From Nocardioides sp. BGMRC 2183 (lineage in GTDB: Bacteria > Actinomycetota > Actinomycetes > Propionibacteriales > Nocardioidaceae), in assembly GCA_008123405.1 (NCBI GenBank), contig VSSA01000001.1, positions 1-64,000 of the forward strand: a DNA stretch of 64,000 nt, in the 5' to 3' direction. The translations under genes and the position numbers were made by a program. Below are positions 25,774-33,975 of this stretch, piece by piece. Position 1 is the first letter of the stretch; each line of letters starts with the position of its first letter. The notes beneath the pieces are model-generated. The model was not told the origin of the DNA and made no database searches. It saw only the letters and a program-made list of their open reading frames with translations.

Positions 25774-26226
25774 ATGGCGGTGAACGAGAGGACGACGCAG
25801 GCGACCCCCGAGGCCGTCTGGTCGGTGCTTGCAGACGGGTGGCTGTACCCGCTGTGGGTGGTCGGCGCCGCGCGAATGCGCGAGGTCGACGATCACTGGC
25901 CGGAGCGGGGTGCCCAGCTGCACCACTCGGTGGGCGCCTGGCCCCTGCTGCTGGACGACACCACCGAGGTCGTCGATGTCACGCCAGGTGTCGCGTTGAC
26001 CCTGCGCGCCCGGGCCCGGCCCAGTGGGTCCGCGCAGGTGACCGTCCGCCTGGAGCAGGTCGGGGCGCAGACCCGAATGGTGATCGAGGAGGACGCGGTC
26101 TCCGGTCCGGCGAGGTTGCTGCCGAAGCCGGTCCGCGACCTCGGCCTGTCCTGGCGCAACGTCGAGACGCTGCGTCGACTCGCGTATCTCGCCGAGCGAC
26201 GCCCGTCCGGCGGCGGGGTCCGATGA
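25774..26226 (+). CDS. SRPBCC (START-like) family protein
   Basis: A 150-residue helix-grip protein of the SRPBCC/polyketide-cyclase superfamily. It shows the N-terminal ATPEAVWSVLADGWLYPLWV, the glycine/hydrophobic strands in the middle and the C-terminal helix RNVETLRRLAYLAE. Such proteins bind hydrophobic ligands in a deep cavity. The stop overlaps the ATG of the FAD oxidoreductase gene (ATGA), so the two are coupled and the protein may carry or shield that enzyme's lipophilic substrate (inference). Confidence 0.88.
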   Translation: MAVNERTTQATPEAVWSVLADGWLYPLWVVGAARMREVDDHWPERGAQLHHSVGAWPLLLDDTTEVVDVTPGVALTLRARARPSGSAQVTVRLEQVGAQTRMVIEEDAVSGPARLLPKPVRDLGLSWRNVETLRRLAYLAERRPSGGGVR

Positions 26227-27821
26227 CTGACTGGGACGCCGTGGTGGTGGGAGCCGGGCCGAACGGGCTGGTGGCAGCGAACCTGTTGATCGACGCCGGA
26301 TGGTCGGTGCTGGTGCTGGAAGCCCAAGCGACCCCGGGTGGCGCGGTACGCAGCGACCGGGAGGTGGACCCGAGTTTCGTGCACGACACGATGAGCGCCT
26401 TCCATCCTCTCGCTGCGGCGTCGCCGGTGATCCGTGGGCTGGGCCTGGAGCAGCACGGACTGCGCTGGCGGCACGCGCCCGCGGTCCTCGGGCACTTCCA
26501 GCCCGAGGTCGGGGAGTGGGCCCTGCTCCATCGGGACCGAGAGGTCACCGCAGCTCTGCTCGAGAAGACAACCCCGGGAGACGGCGAGTCCTGGGCAGCG
26601 CTCTGCGCATGGTGGGACACGCTGGGAGAGTCCCTGATCGGTGCGCTCCTGACCCCCTTCCCTCCGGTGCGGTACGGCCTCGGTGTTGCGGGCCGCCTGC
26701 CGCGAGCCGGTGGTCTCGACGCGGTACGCACCCTGGTGCTGCCCGCCTCCGACCTCGCCCGCGAGCACTTCGGTGGAGAGGCCGCCCGGCTGCTGCTCGC
26801 CGGTAGCGCCTGCCACTCCGACATCCCGATGGACGCGCCCGGATCCGGACTGATGGCGATCCTGATGTCGATGCTGGGGCAGACGGTCGGTTGGCCGACT
26901 CCGGAGGGCGGAGCGGGCCGGCTCACCGATGCGCTGGTGCGACGCTTCGAGGCCGCTGGTGGGTCGGTGCGCTGCTCCGCAGAGGTCACCGGTATCGAGG
27001 TCGAGTCCGGCCGCGCGAGCGGGGTGCGGCTCGGTGACGGTGAGCGAATCGCGAGCCGCGCGGTGCTGGCCGACGTCGCCGCGCCGCGGCTCTACGGCGA
27101 GTTGGTGCGCCCCGAGGACCTGCCCACAAGGACCCGTCGGCGGATGCGCAACTTCCAGCTCGACCCCGCCACGCTCAAGGTCGACTGGGCGCTTTCCGGG
27201 CCCGTGCCGTGGGCGGTCACTCCACCGCACCAGCCCGGCACCGTGCACGTCGCCGACTCGGTCTCCGAGCTCGTCGAGAGCTCCGCCCAGATCCAGGCCG
27301 GGGCCGTGCCTGCCCGACCGTTCCTCCTGGCAGGACAGATGACGACCGCCGATCCGAGCCGGTCCCCAGCCGGCACCGAGTCGGCCTGGGCCTACACCCA
27401 CATGCCGCAGCAGGTACGACGCGATGCCGGCGAGGCGGGTATCACCGGCGGGTGGGGCCACGACGACTGCGAACGCCTCGCCGACCGCGTGCAGGCACGC
27501 ATGGAGCGACTGGCGCCGGGGTTCGGGTCGCTGGTGCGGGCACGCCGAGTGCTCGGGCCGCACCAGTTGGAGGCACGCAACGCCAACCTGATCGGTGGCG
27601 CGATCGGCGGCGGGACCGCTCAGCTCCAGCAGCAGCTGGTCTTCCGGCCGGTCCCCGGCACCGGCCGCGCCGGCACCCCGGTGCGCGGGCTCTTCCTCGC
27701 CTCGGCAGCGGCACATCCCGGCGGCGGCGTACACGGCGCCGCCGGGAGCAACGCCGCTCGGGCGGCGTTGGGGGCGGCACGGCTCGGCCGGCTCAGGCCC
27801 CGCCGAGCGCGGCGATCCTGA
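26223..27821 (+). CDS. phytoene-desaturase-like NAD(P)/FAD-dependent oxidoreductase
   Basis: A 532-residue flavoprotein of the phytoene dehydrogenase/CrtI-like superfamily. The N-terminal dinucleotide fold is VVVGAGPNGLVAANLL, followed by LVLEAQATPGGAVRS. The C-terminal FAD segment is near LFLASAAAHPGGGVHGAAGSNAARAAL. CrtI-like enzymes desaturate or isomerise polyenes, but this subgroup occurs widely outside carotenoid clusters and its substrate is unknown. ATG 26223 overlaps the upstream SRPBCC stop. The longer frame back to 25839 is an out-of-frame read of that gene. No carotenoid genes are nearby. Confidence 0.88.
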   Translation: MTDWDAVVVGAGPNGLVAANLLIDAGWSVLVLEAQATPGGAVRSDREVDPSFVHDTMSAFHPLAAASPVIRGLGLEQHGLRWRHAPAVLGHFQPEVGEWALLHRDREVTAALLEKTTPGDGESWAALCAWWDTLGESLIGALLTPFPPVRYGLGVAGRLPRAGGLDAVRTLVLPASDLAREHFGGEAARLLLAGSACHSDIPMDAPGSGLMAILMSMLGQTVGWPTPEGGAGRLTDALVRRFEAAGGSVRCSAEVTGIEVESGRASGVRLGDGERIASRAVLADVAAPRLYGELVRPEDLPTRTRRRMRNFQLDPATLKVDWALSGPVPWAVTPPHQPGTVHVADSVSELVESSAQIQAGAVPARPFLLAGQMTTADPSRSPAGTESAWAYTHMPQQVRRDAGEAGITGGWGHDDCERLADRVQARMERLAPGFGSLVRARRVLGPHQLEARNANLIGGAIGGGTAQLQQQLVFRPVPGTGRAGTPVRGLFLASAAAHPGGGVHGAAGSNAARAALGAARLGRLRPRRARRS

Positions 27822-27833
27822 CCCTGACCGAGG

Positions 27834-28907
27834 TCAGCCGGGCCCGCCTTCGTCGGACTCACCGCCACGCGCGAGGCGCAGCCGTCGGCCCACCTCGACG
27901 TCCTCGGCCGTCTTGCGCGCGGCCTTGTCGCTCTTCCGGGTGTCGCGCACCGGCAACTGGATGGCCTCTTCGGCGGCGATGCCGGCCTGGAGCTCTCGGC
28001 CGCGTTCGAGCTCGGCGTCGAGCTCGGCCCCGAAGAGGAGGGCGAGGTTGGTGATCCACAGCCAGAGCAGGAAGACCACCACACCCGCGAGCGACCCGTA
28101 GGTGCGGTTGTAGCTGGCGAAGTTGGCGAGGTAGAGGCCGAAGGCGGCCGAGGCCGCGATCCAGATCACGATCGCGACCACCGCACCCACGCTCAGCCAC
28201 CGGAAGCGGGGTTGGCGAACGTTGGGCGTGCCGTAGTACAGCAGCGCCACGATCAGCACCACGACCACGAGCATGACCGGCCACTTCGCGATGCTCCAGA
28301 CGAGCACGGCCGTGTCACCGACACCGACCGCGTCACCGACAGCCGCGGCCGCCGGCCCGGTCAGCACCAGGCTCAGCGCAACCAGAGCGGTGAGGACCAC
28401 GGTGGCGATCGTGATCAGCAGCATCGTGGGACGCAGCTTCCAGATCGGCCGTCCCTCGGGCACCTCGTAGATGCGGTTCATCCCGCGTCCGAACGCGCTG
28501 ACGTACCCCGAAGCCGACCAGAGCGCGAGGGCGAGGCCGAGCAAGAGGCCCAGGCCCGCGTTCGGCGCGCCGTTCAGCTCGGCGAGGGTCGGCTCGATGG
28601 TGTCGGCGACGCTGGCCGCGCCGACGTCCCGGAGGACCTGCAGCAATGCATCGACCGTCTCGTCGCCCTGACCCACCACGCCCACCAACGACAGCATCGC
28701 GATCGCGGCGGGGAACAGTGCCAGGACGGCGTAGTAGGTCAATGCGGCGGCCAGGTCGATGCACTCGTCGTCGACGAACTCGCGGACCGTCTTGCGGGCC
28801 ACGTAGCGCCACGACGGCTTGGTGAGCTCGGAGGGGGAGTCCGGCTTGCTCGGGTGGTCGGGATGCGGACGGTCGCGGTGACGTCCATGCTGCGTCTCGA
28901 TGGCCAT
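27834..28907 (-). CDS. YihY/BrkB family membrane protein
   Basis: A 357-residue integral membrane protein of the YihY/virulence factor BrkB family. After a His/Pro-rich cytoplasmic leader (residues 1-35), the family signature DLAAALTYYAVLALFPAAIAMLS begins near residue 52. Six transmembrane helices follow, with SLAGVVVFLLWLWITNLALLFGAELDAELER near residues 280-310 and a charged tail. The function of the family is not settled; it was once mis-named RNase BN. Start ATG 28907 has GAGGAGCG upstream. It is divergent from the molybdenum-hydroxylase operon. Confidence 0.9.
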   Translation of the reverse strand: MAIETQHGRHRDRPHPDHPSKPDSPSELTKPSWRYVARKTVREFVDDECIDLAAALTYYAVLALFPAAIAMLSLVGVVGQGDETVDALLQVLRDVGAASVADTIEPTLAELNGAPNAGLGLLLGLALALWSASGYVSAFGRGMNRIYEVPEGRPIWKLRPTMLLITIATVVLTALVALSLVLTGPAAAAVGDAVGVGDTAVLVWSIAKWPVMLVVVVLIVALLYYGTPNVRQPRFRWLSVGAVVAIVIWIAASAAFGLYLANFASYNRTYGSLAGVVVFLLWLWITNLALLFGAELDAELERGRELQAGIAAEEAIQLPVRDTRKSDKAARKTAEDVEVGRRLRLARGGESDEGGPG

Positions 28908-29025
28908 CGGGCGCTCCTCTCGTCCCAGGGACGCTGTGCCCGGCCGGAGGTCACTCATGCGCGAAGGGCGCGGCGGGCGCGACGCGTCAGCGGGTAGCCG
29001 CCTGTGGGGTGGGTACCGCCCGGAC

Positions 29026-29529
29026 ATGGACGCCACCCTCCAGTTGACCGTGGACGGCACCGCTCGCAGCGTCACCGTCGACACCCGGACCACCCTGCTC
29101 GACGCGCTGCGCGAACGACTCGGCGTCACCTCGCCGAAGAAGGGCTGCGACCACGGGCAGTGCGGGTCGTGCACGGTGCTCCTCGACGGACGACGACACC
29201 TGACCTGTCTGGCCCTCGCGGTCGCCCACGACGGCGCCGAGGTGATCACCGCGGACGGACTCGCCGGGGACGGGCTGCATCCGATGCAACAGGCGTTCAT
29301 CCGACACGACGGCTACCAGTGCGGCTATTGCACGCCGGGTCAGGTGTGCTCGGCGGTCGGGGTGCTGGAGGAGGCGAAGGCCGGCCATCCCAGTCACGTC
29401 ACCGAGGATCTCGCGGCCGATCCGGTGCTCGGCGACGACGAGATCCGGGAGCGGATGAGCGGCAACCTGTGTCGTTGTGGCGCCTACGGCGGCATCCTCG
29501 CCGCCGTGCGGGAGGCGGCCGGCTCATGA
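29026..29529 (+). CDS. molybdenum hydroxylase small subunit, two [2Fe-2S] clusters (PaoA/YagT-like)
   Basis: A 167-residue iron-sulphur subunit of the xanthine dehydrogenase/aldehyde oxidoreductase family. The N-terminal plant-ferredoxin-type cluster is held by CDHGQCGSC and a later Cys in RHLTC. The C-terminal helical cluster is held by QCGYC and CRC in NLCRCGAYGG. It passes electrons from the molybdenum site to FAD. No Tat signal is visible, whereas E. coli PaoA has one, so this complex is probably cytoplasmic. The ATG at 29026 is chosen because the longer frame lacks homology. Its TGA overlaps the FAD-subunit ATG. Confidence 0.9.
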   Translation: MDATLQLTVDGTARSVTVDTRTTLLDALRERLGVTSPKKGCDHGQCGSCTVLLDGRRHLTCLALAVAHDGAEVITADGLAGDGLHPMQQAFIRHDGYQCGYCTPGQVCSAVGVLEEAKAGHPSHVTEDLAADPVLGDDEIRERMSGNLCRCGAYGGILAAVREAAGS

Positions 29530-30524
29530 GGACGATGGAGTACCATCGCCCGGCGACGCCGGCCGAGGCCGTCGCTGCCGTCGCCGAGCACCCCGGCGCC
29601 CGCTTCCTGGGCGGCGGCACCAACCTGGTCGACCACCTCAAGCTCGGCGTCGCCGCCCCCTCGATGCTCGTTGACGTCAGCCGGTTGCCGCTGGACCAAG
29701 TGGAGCGGTACGACGACGGCGACGGCGTCGGGCTGCGTGTCGGCACGAACGTCCGCAACAGCGACCTCGCCGCCCATCCGCTGGTGCGCGCGGACTATCC
29801 GGTGCTGGCGCGTGCCCTCCTCTCCGGCGCGTCCGGACAGATCCGCAACCAGGCCACGACCGGCGGCAACCTGCTGCAGCGCACCCGCTGCGTCTACTTC
29901 CAGGACGTGACCACGCCGTGCAACAAACGGCAGCCGGGCAGCGGATGCTCGGCGCTGGAGGGCTATGGCCGTTACAACGCCGTGATGGGAGCCGACCCCG
30001 CCTGTGTGGCCACCCACCCCTCCGATCTCGCGGTCGCCCTGGCCGCGCTCGACGCACAGGTGATGGTGCTCGGCAGCGGTGGTGAGCGGCGGCTGGGACT
30101 GGATGAGCTCTACCGGCCACCCGGGGAGGACCCTTCACGCGACACCACCTTGGCGCCCGACGACTTGGTGCTGGGGGTGGAGATCCCGTCGACGGGCGCC
30201 GGGGCGCTGTCGACGTACCGGAAGGTGCGCGACCGCGCCTCCTACGCGTTCGCGCTGGTCTCGGTCGCCGTCGTGCTCCGCCTCTCCGGGGGTGTCGTCG
30301 CCGACGTGCGGATCGCGTGGGGCGGTGTCGCCCACCGGCCGTGGCGAGCGCGGAGTGTCGAGCGGGCGCTGGCCGGGCGGGCTGTCGAGGAGGAGACGAT
30401 CGTCGCGGCGATCGACGAGGAGCTCGAAGCCGCCGAGACCACCGAGCAGACGGCATACAAGGTGCCGCTGTTGCGCAGGGCCACCACGCACACGCTGCTC
30501 AAGCTGGCCGAGGAGGACCGATGA
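29526..30524 (+). CDS. molybdenum hydroxylase FAD subunit with extra four-Cys motif (PaoB/YagS-like)
   Basis: A 332-residue FAD-binding subunit of the CoxM/XdhB type. The FAD-binding segments are RFLGGGTNLVDHLK and TTGGNLLQRT. After the second comes an insertion with Cys122, Cys132, Cys141 and Cys160 (RTRCVYF, PCNKRQPGSGC, PACVATHPSD). The same arrangement binds a [4Fe-4S] cluster in E. coli PaoB, so this subunit probably carries one too. The C-terminal CODH-type domain follows from about residue 220. It overlaps both neighbours by 4 bp, as expected for subunits of one enzyme. Confidence 0.9.
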   Translation: MRTMEYHRPATPAEAVAAVAEHPGARFLGGGTNLVDHLKLGVAAPSMLVDVSRLPLDQVERYDDGDGVGLRVGTNVRNSDLAAHPLVRADYPVLARALLSGASGQIRNQATTGGNLLQRTRCVYFQDVTTPCNKRQPGSGCSALEGYGRYNAVMGADPACVATHPSDLAVALAALDAQVMVLGSGGERRLGLDELYRPPGEDPSRDTTLAPDDLVLGVEIPSTGAGALSTYRKVRDRASYAFALVSVAVVLRLSGGVVADVRIAWGGVAHRPWRARSVERALAGRAVEEETIVAAIDEELEAAETTEQTAYKVPLLRRATTHTLLKLAEEDR

Positions 30525-32647
30525 GTGTCGAGCAACCGACCACCCCGTTGCGGGTCCGCAGCGTCGGATCGTCGCTGGAGCGGGTCGACGCGGTCGCCAA
30601 GGTCACCGGCCGTGCCCGCTACGCGGTCGAGCACGGCGAGCCGGCGGGGGTGCGTGACCCGCTGCACCTGTGGCTGGTGCAGTCCACGGTCGCCAGAGGT
30701 GCGGTGACCGCAGTCGACGCCGCCGCTGCGCTCGCGCATCCAGGGGTGGTGGCTGTCATCGACCACACCAACGCCCCGCGGCTGGCCGACACCGACAACG
30801 CCGAGCTCGCGATCCTGCAGGACCCGACGGTGCACTTCCGCGGTCAGATCGTGGCGCTGGTGCTGGCCGAGACGCCGGAGTCGGCCCGCGAGGGTGCGGC
30901 GCTGGTCGAACTCTCCTACGACGTCGAGGATCACGAGGCCGAGCTGCGCGAGGACACAGCAACGCACCGACCCGACGCCGTCAACCCGAACCAGGAGACC
31001 GACACCGACGAGGGCGACGTGGACGCCGCCCTGGCCGCTGCGCCGGTGGTCGTCGCGCACACCTACCGCACGGCGATGGAGCACAACAACCCGCTCGAAC
31101 CCCACGCCACGCTCGCCTGGTGGGAGGAGACGGACGGTCGTGTGCTGCTCTCCATGTTCGACTCCACCCAGGGCGTGCACGGCGTGGCCCAGACCCTCGC
31201 GCCGATGTTGGGGCTGGAGACCGACCAGGTGCGGGTGCAGGCGCCCTACGTCGGCGGCGGCTTCGGCAGCAAGGGTGAGGCGCACGCGCACGTGATGGCG
31301 GCGGCGCTGGCGGCGCGGACCACGGAGGGGCGCCCGGTGAAGCTGGCGGTGACCCGCCAGCAGATGTTCGCGCTGACCGGCTACCGCACCGAGACGATCT
31401 CGCACTTCCGACTCGGCGCCGCGGAGGACGGTCGGCTCAGCGCGATCGAGCACCGGGTGCAGGAGCAGACCTCGGCGGTCCGGGAGTTCGCGGAGCAGAC
31501 CGCCTCGCCCACCCGGATGATGTACGCCGCCGACAACCGCCGCACCAGCCACCGCCTGGCGGTGCTCGACGTGGCGGTGCCGTCGTGGATGCGCGCGCCG
31601 GGGGAGATGCCCGGCATGTTCGCCCACGAGGTGGCGATGGACGAGTTGGCCCAGGCCTGCGGGCTCGACCCGATCGAGCTGCGGCTGCGCAATGAGCCCG
31701 ACGTCGATCCGGAGACCGGTAGGCCGTTCGACAACCGGCGGCTGGCCGAGTGTCTGCGGCGCGGAGCGGACCGGTTCGGCTGGTCCTCGCGACCTGCTGA
31801 GGCAGGTGCCAGGACCGACGGCGACTGGTGGGTCGGCACTGGTGTCGCGGCATCGACGTACCCGGCCGCGAAGATACCGGGCAACGCCGCCCGCGTGCGC
31901 TCACTGGGGGACGGGCGCTACGCCGTCGCCATCGGCAGTGTCGACATCGGGACCGGTGCCCGGACGGTGCTCACCCAGATCGCCGCGGACGCCCTCGAGG
32001 TCGGCGCGGAGGACATCGACCTGGCGATCGCCGACACCCGGCTCCCGCCGGCCTCGGTCGCCGGCGGCTCGTCGGGCACGAGCTCGTGGGGGAGCGCGAT
32101 CGTGGCGGCGGCGCAGCGCTTCCGCGCCGACCACGGCGACCACCCCGACCCCGGCGTCGAGACGACCGCCTCCGCCGCACAGGACCCCGCCGCGGAGCAG
32201 TTCGCCTTCCACTCCTTCGGTGCGGTGTTCGCGGAGACCCGGGTGCACCGCTGGACCGGTGAGATCCGGGTGCCGCGGCTCTACGGTTGCTACTCGGTCG
32301 GCCGGGTGATCAACCCCACCACGGGGCTCTCCCAGTTCCGCGGTGGACTGGTGATGGGCCTGTCCGCGGCCCTCTTCGAGGAGTCGTGGCGGGATCCGCG
32401 GTTCGGCCACGTCGTCACGCAGGATCTCGCCACCTACCACATCGCCTCGCACGCCGACGTCCTCGACGTGGACGCGGAGTGGCTCGAGGAGTCCGACGAG
32501 ATCTTCACCCCGATGGGCTCGCGCGGCATCGGCGAGATCGGCATCGTGGGGACCGCGGCCGCCGTCGCCAACGCGGCCTTCCACGCCACCGGGGTGCGGG
32601 TGCGATCGACTCCGATCACCGCAGACCGGTTCCTCGGCGCCGGCTAG
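30521..32647 (+). CDS. molybdenum hydroxylase large subunit (molybdopterin-binding, PaoC/YagR-like)
   Basis: A 708-residue molybdenum cofactor subunit, close to the length of E. coli PaoC. The N-terminal aldehyde-oxidase domain (about 15-140) is followed by the cofactor domains with VGGGFGSKGE (near 245), an FDSTQGVHG segment, GGSSGTSSWG and, near the C-terminus, GSRGIGEIGI, which supplies the catalytic Glu. PaoABC oxidises aromatic and aliphatic aldehydes to acids, probably for detoxification. This substrate range is inferred from subunit resemblance only. No XdhC/PaoD-type cofactor-insertion chaperone gene is next to it. Confidence 0.9.
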   Translation: MSVEQPTTPLRVRSVGSSLERVDAVAKVTGRARYAVEHGEPAGVRDPLHLWLVQSTVARGAVTAVDAAAALAHPGVVAVIDHTNAPRLADTDNAELAILQDPTVHFRGQIVALVLAETPESAREGAALVELSYDVEDHEAELREDTATHRPDAVNPNQETDTDEGDVDAALAAAPVVVAHTYRTAMEHNNPLEPHATLAWWEETDGRVLLSMFDSTQGVHGVAQTLAPMLGLETDQVRVQAPYVGGGFGSKGEAHAHVMAAALAARTTEGRPVKLAVTRQQMFALTGYRTETISHFRLGAAEDGRLSAIEHRVQEQTSAVREFAEQTASPTRMMYAADNRRTSHRLAVLDVAVPSWMRAPGEMPGMFAHEVAMDELAQACGLDPIELRLRNEPDVDPETGRPFDNRRLAECLRRGADRFGWSSRPAEAGARTDGDWWVGTGVAASTYPAAKIPGNAARVRSLGDGRYAVAIGSVDIGTGARTVLTQIAADALEVGAEDIDLAIADTRLPPASVAGGSSGTSSWGSAIVAAAQRFRADHGDHPDPGVETTASAAQDPAAEQFAFHSFGAVFAETRVHRWTGEIRVPRLYGCYSVGRVINPTTGLSQFRGGLVMGLSAALFEESWRDPRFGHVVTQDLATYHIASHADVLDVDAEWLEESDEIFTPMGSRGIGEIGIVGTAAAVANAAFHATGVRVRSTPITADRFLGAG

Positions 32648-32673
32648 TGACAGGACACTAGGACACCAGGGAC

Positions 32674-33804
32674 CTAGGTGTGGTTGGGGTCGGGAGGATC
32701 GGGAACCTCGACGTCCTCCTCGGGTTGGGCCTCCATCACCTCGGCGATGTAGCGCAGGATGGTGGCCGCGACCGCAGCCACCGGCACGGCGAGGAAGGCG
32801 CCGACGATGCCGAACAGCGAGCCTCCGATGGTGACCGACAGCAGCACGATGGCCGCGTGCAGGTTCATGCTCTTGCCCTGCAGCCAGGGGGAGAGCAGGT
32901 TCCCCTCGAGCTGCTGCACGCCGACGATGATGGCCAGGACGATGATCGCACCGGTGAGGCCGTTGGAGACCAGGGCGATGAGCACGGCGAGCGCCCCGAC
33001 GACGAAGGCGCCCACGATCGGGATGAACCCGCCGAGGAAGGTCAGGATCGCCAGCGGGATCGCCAGTGGCACCCCGACGATCACCAACCCGATGCCGATC
33101 AGCACCGCGTCCACGGCGCTGACGATCGCCTGGGTGCGGATGAAGTTGCCGAGCGCCTGGTAGGAGCGGCGCATCACCTCGACGACGTGGCCGCCCGCCT
33201 CGTCGCCGGTGACCCGCGAGAGCCACGGTAGGAACCGGTCGCCGTCCTTGACGAAGAAGAACGTGAGCACCAGGACGAGTGCCGCGGTGATGATCACCGA
33301 CGTCACCGCGGACACGCCGGTGAAGACGCCGGAGGCGATCGTCGAAGCGCTCGAAGCGAGCCGGTCTTGGGCAGCGTCGATCGCGGTCTGGATCTGGTCG
33401 TGGGAGACCTCGAGCGGTCCCTCGACGAGCCAGGTCTCGATCTTGCCGAGCCCCTCCGAGGCGTCGCCGGCGATGTCGCCGGCCTGGTTGACCACCGATG
33501 GCGCCAGCGCCCAGAGGACCACGACCAGCAACAGGACCGCCCCGAGCAGCGAGATCAGGGCCGCAATCGCCGCCGGGAACCGTAGCCGGGAGCGGAGGAG
33601 GTTAGCCGGCGGTGCCAGCACCGTGGAGAGGATGAGCGCCAGCACCACCGGGAGCACGATCGGCCAGGCGCGCGAGACGACCCAGAACAGGATCCAGGTC
33701 GCCGCGGCGATCAGGATCCACCGCCAGCTCCAGCGCGCCAACCAGGCGATCCCTTGACCGATCTGGTGCTCGCGCTTCGTGGCCGTCACGTCGGCATCGC
33801 TCAC
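32674..33804 (-). CDS. AI-2E family transporter (PerM-like membrane protein)
   Basis: A 376-residue membrane protein of the AI-2E/PerM family, with about eight transmembrane helices: a pair near residues 30-70, one near 80-105, a soluble helical part (110-190) and the cluster 200-350 containing FLGGFIPIVGAFV and VQQLEGNLLSPWLQGKSMNL. Family members move small molecules or ions; AI-2 export is shown for only a few. The GTG at 33804 has GAGGGGTG upstream. The longer frame to 33984 reads through the Fic promoter and is unlikely. A Pro/Glu/Asp-rich tail ends the protein. Confidence 0.88.
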   Translation of the reverse strand: MSDADVTATKREHQIGQGIAWLARWSWRWILIAAATWILFWVVSRAWPIVLPVVLALILSTVLAPPANLLRSRLRFPAAIAALISLLGAVLLLVVVLWALAPSVVNQAGDIAGDASEGLGKIETWLVEGPLEVSHDQIQTAIDAAQDRLASSASTIASGVFTGVSAVTSVIITAALVLVLTFFFVKDGDRFLPWLSRVTGDEAGGHVVEVMRRSYQALGNFIRTQAIVSAVDAVLIGIGLVIVGVPLAIPLAILTFLGGFIPIVGAFVVGALAVLIALVSNGLTGAIIVLAIIVGVQQLEGNLLSPWLQGKSMNLHAAIVLLSVTIGGSLFGIVGAFLAVPVAAVAATILRYIAEVMEAQPEEDVEVPDPPDPNHT

Positions 33805-33932
33805 CGCACACCCCTCGCTCGTCGAATCCCGAATCCCGAAAGCGACAGTATGACGGGCGCCGATGGAGCGGTGGACGGTGGCGCGGCCTACCGGGCGAAC
33901 GATGACCATCTCCGCACTGATTACAACGACGC

Positions 33933-33968
33933 CGCTACACCACTTTACATCCTTAAAGTGGTGTAGCG
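33933..33968. promoter_or_regulatory. perfect 15-bp inverted repeat upstream of the Fic gene
   Basis: CGCTACACCACTTTA (33933-33947) and TAAAGTGGTGTAGCG (33954-33968) are exact complements separated by 6 bp. The repeat ends 7 bp before the Fic ATG, and a TTACAA box at 33921 with TTACAT 18 bp later (33945-33950) would put the -10 inside the left arm and spacer. It is the likely operator of this gene, possibly bound by the Fic protein's own C-terminal winged helix. Confidence 0.7.
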
Positions 33969-33975
33969 TCTGCCC

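Noticed and set aside
25839-27821. 660-residue frame upstream of the FAD oxidoreductase
   Set aside because: The extra N-terminus is an out-of-frame read of the SRPBCC gene; the dinucleotide motif needs the ATG at 26223.
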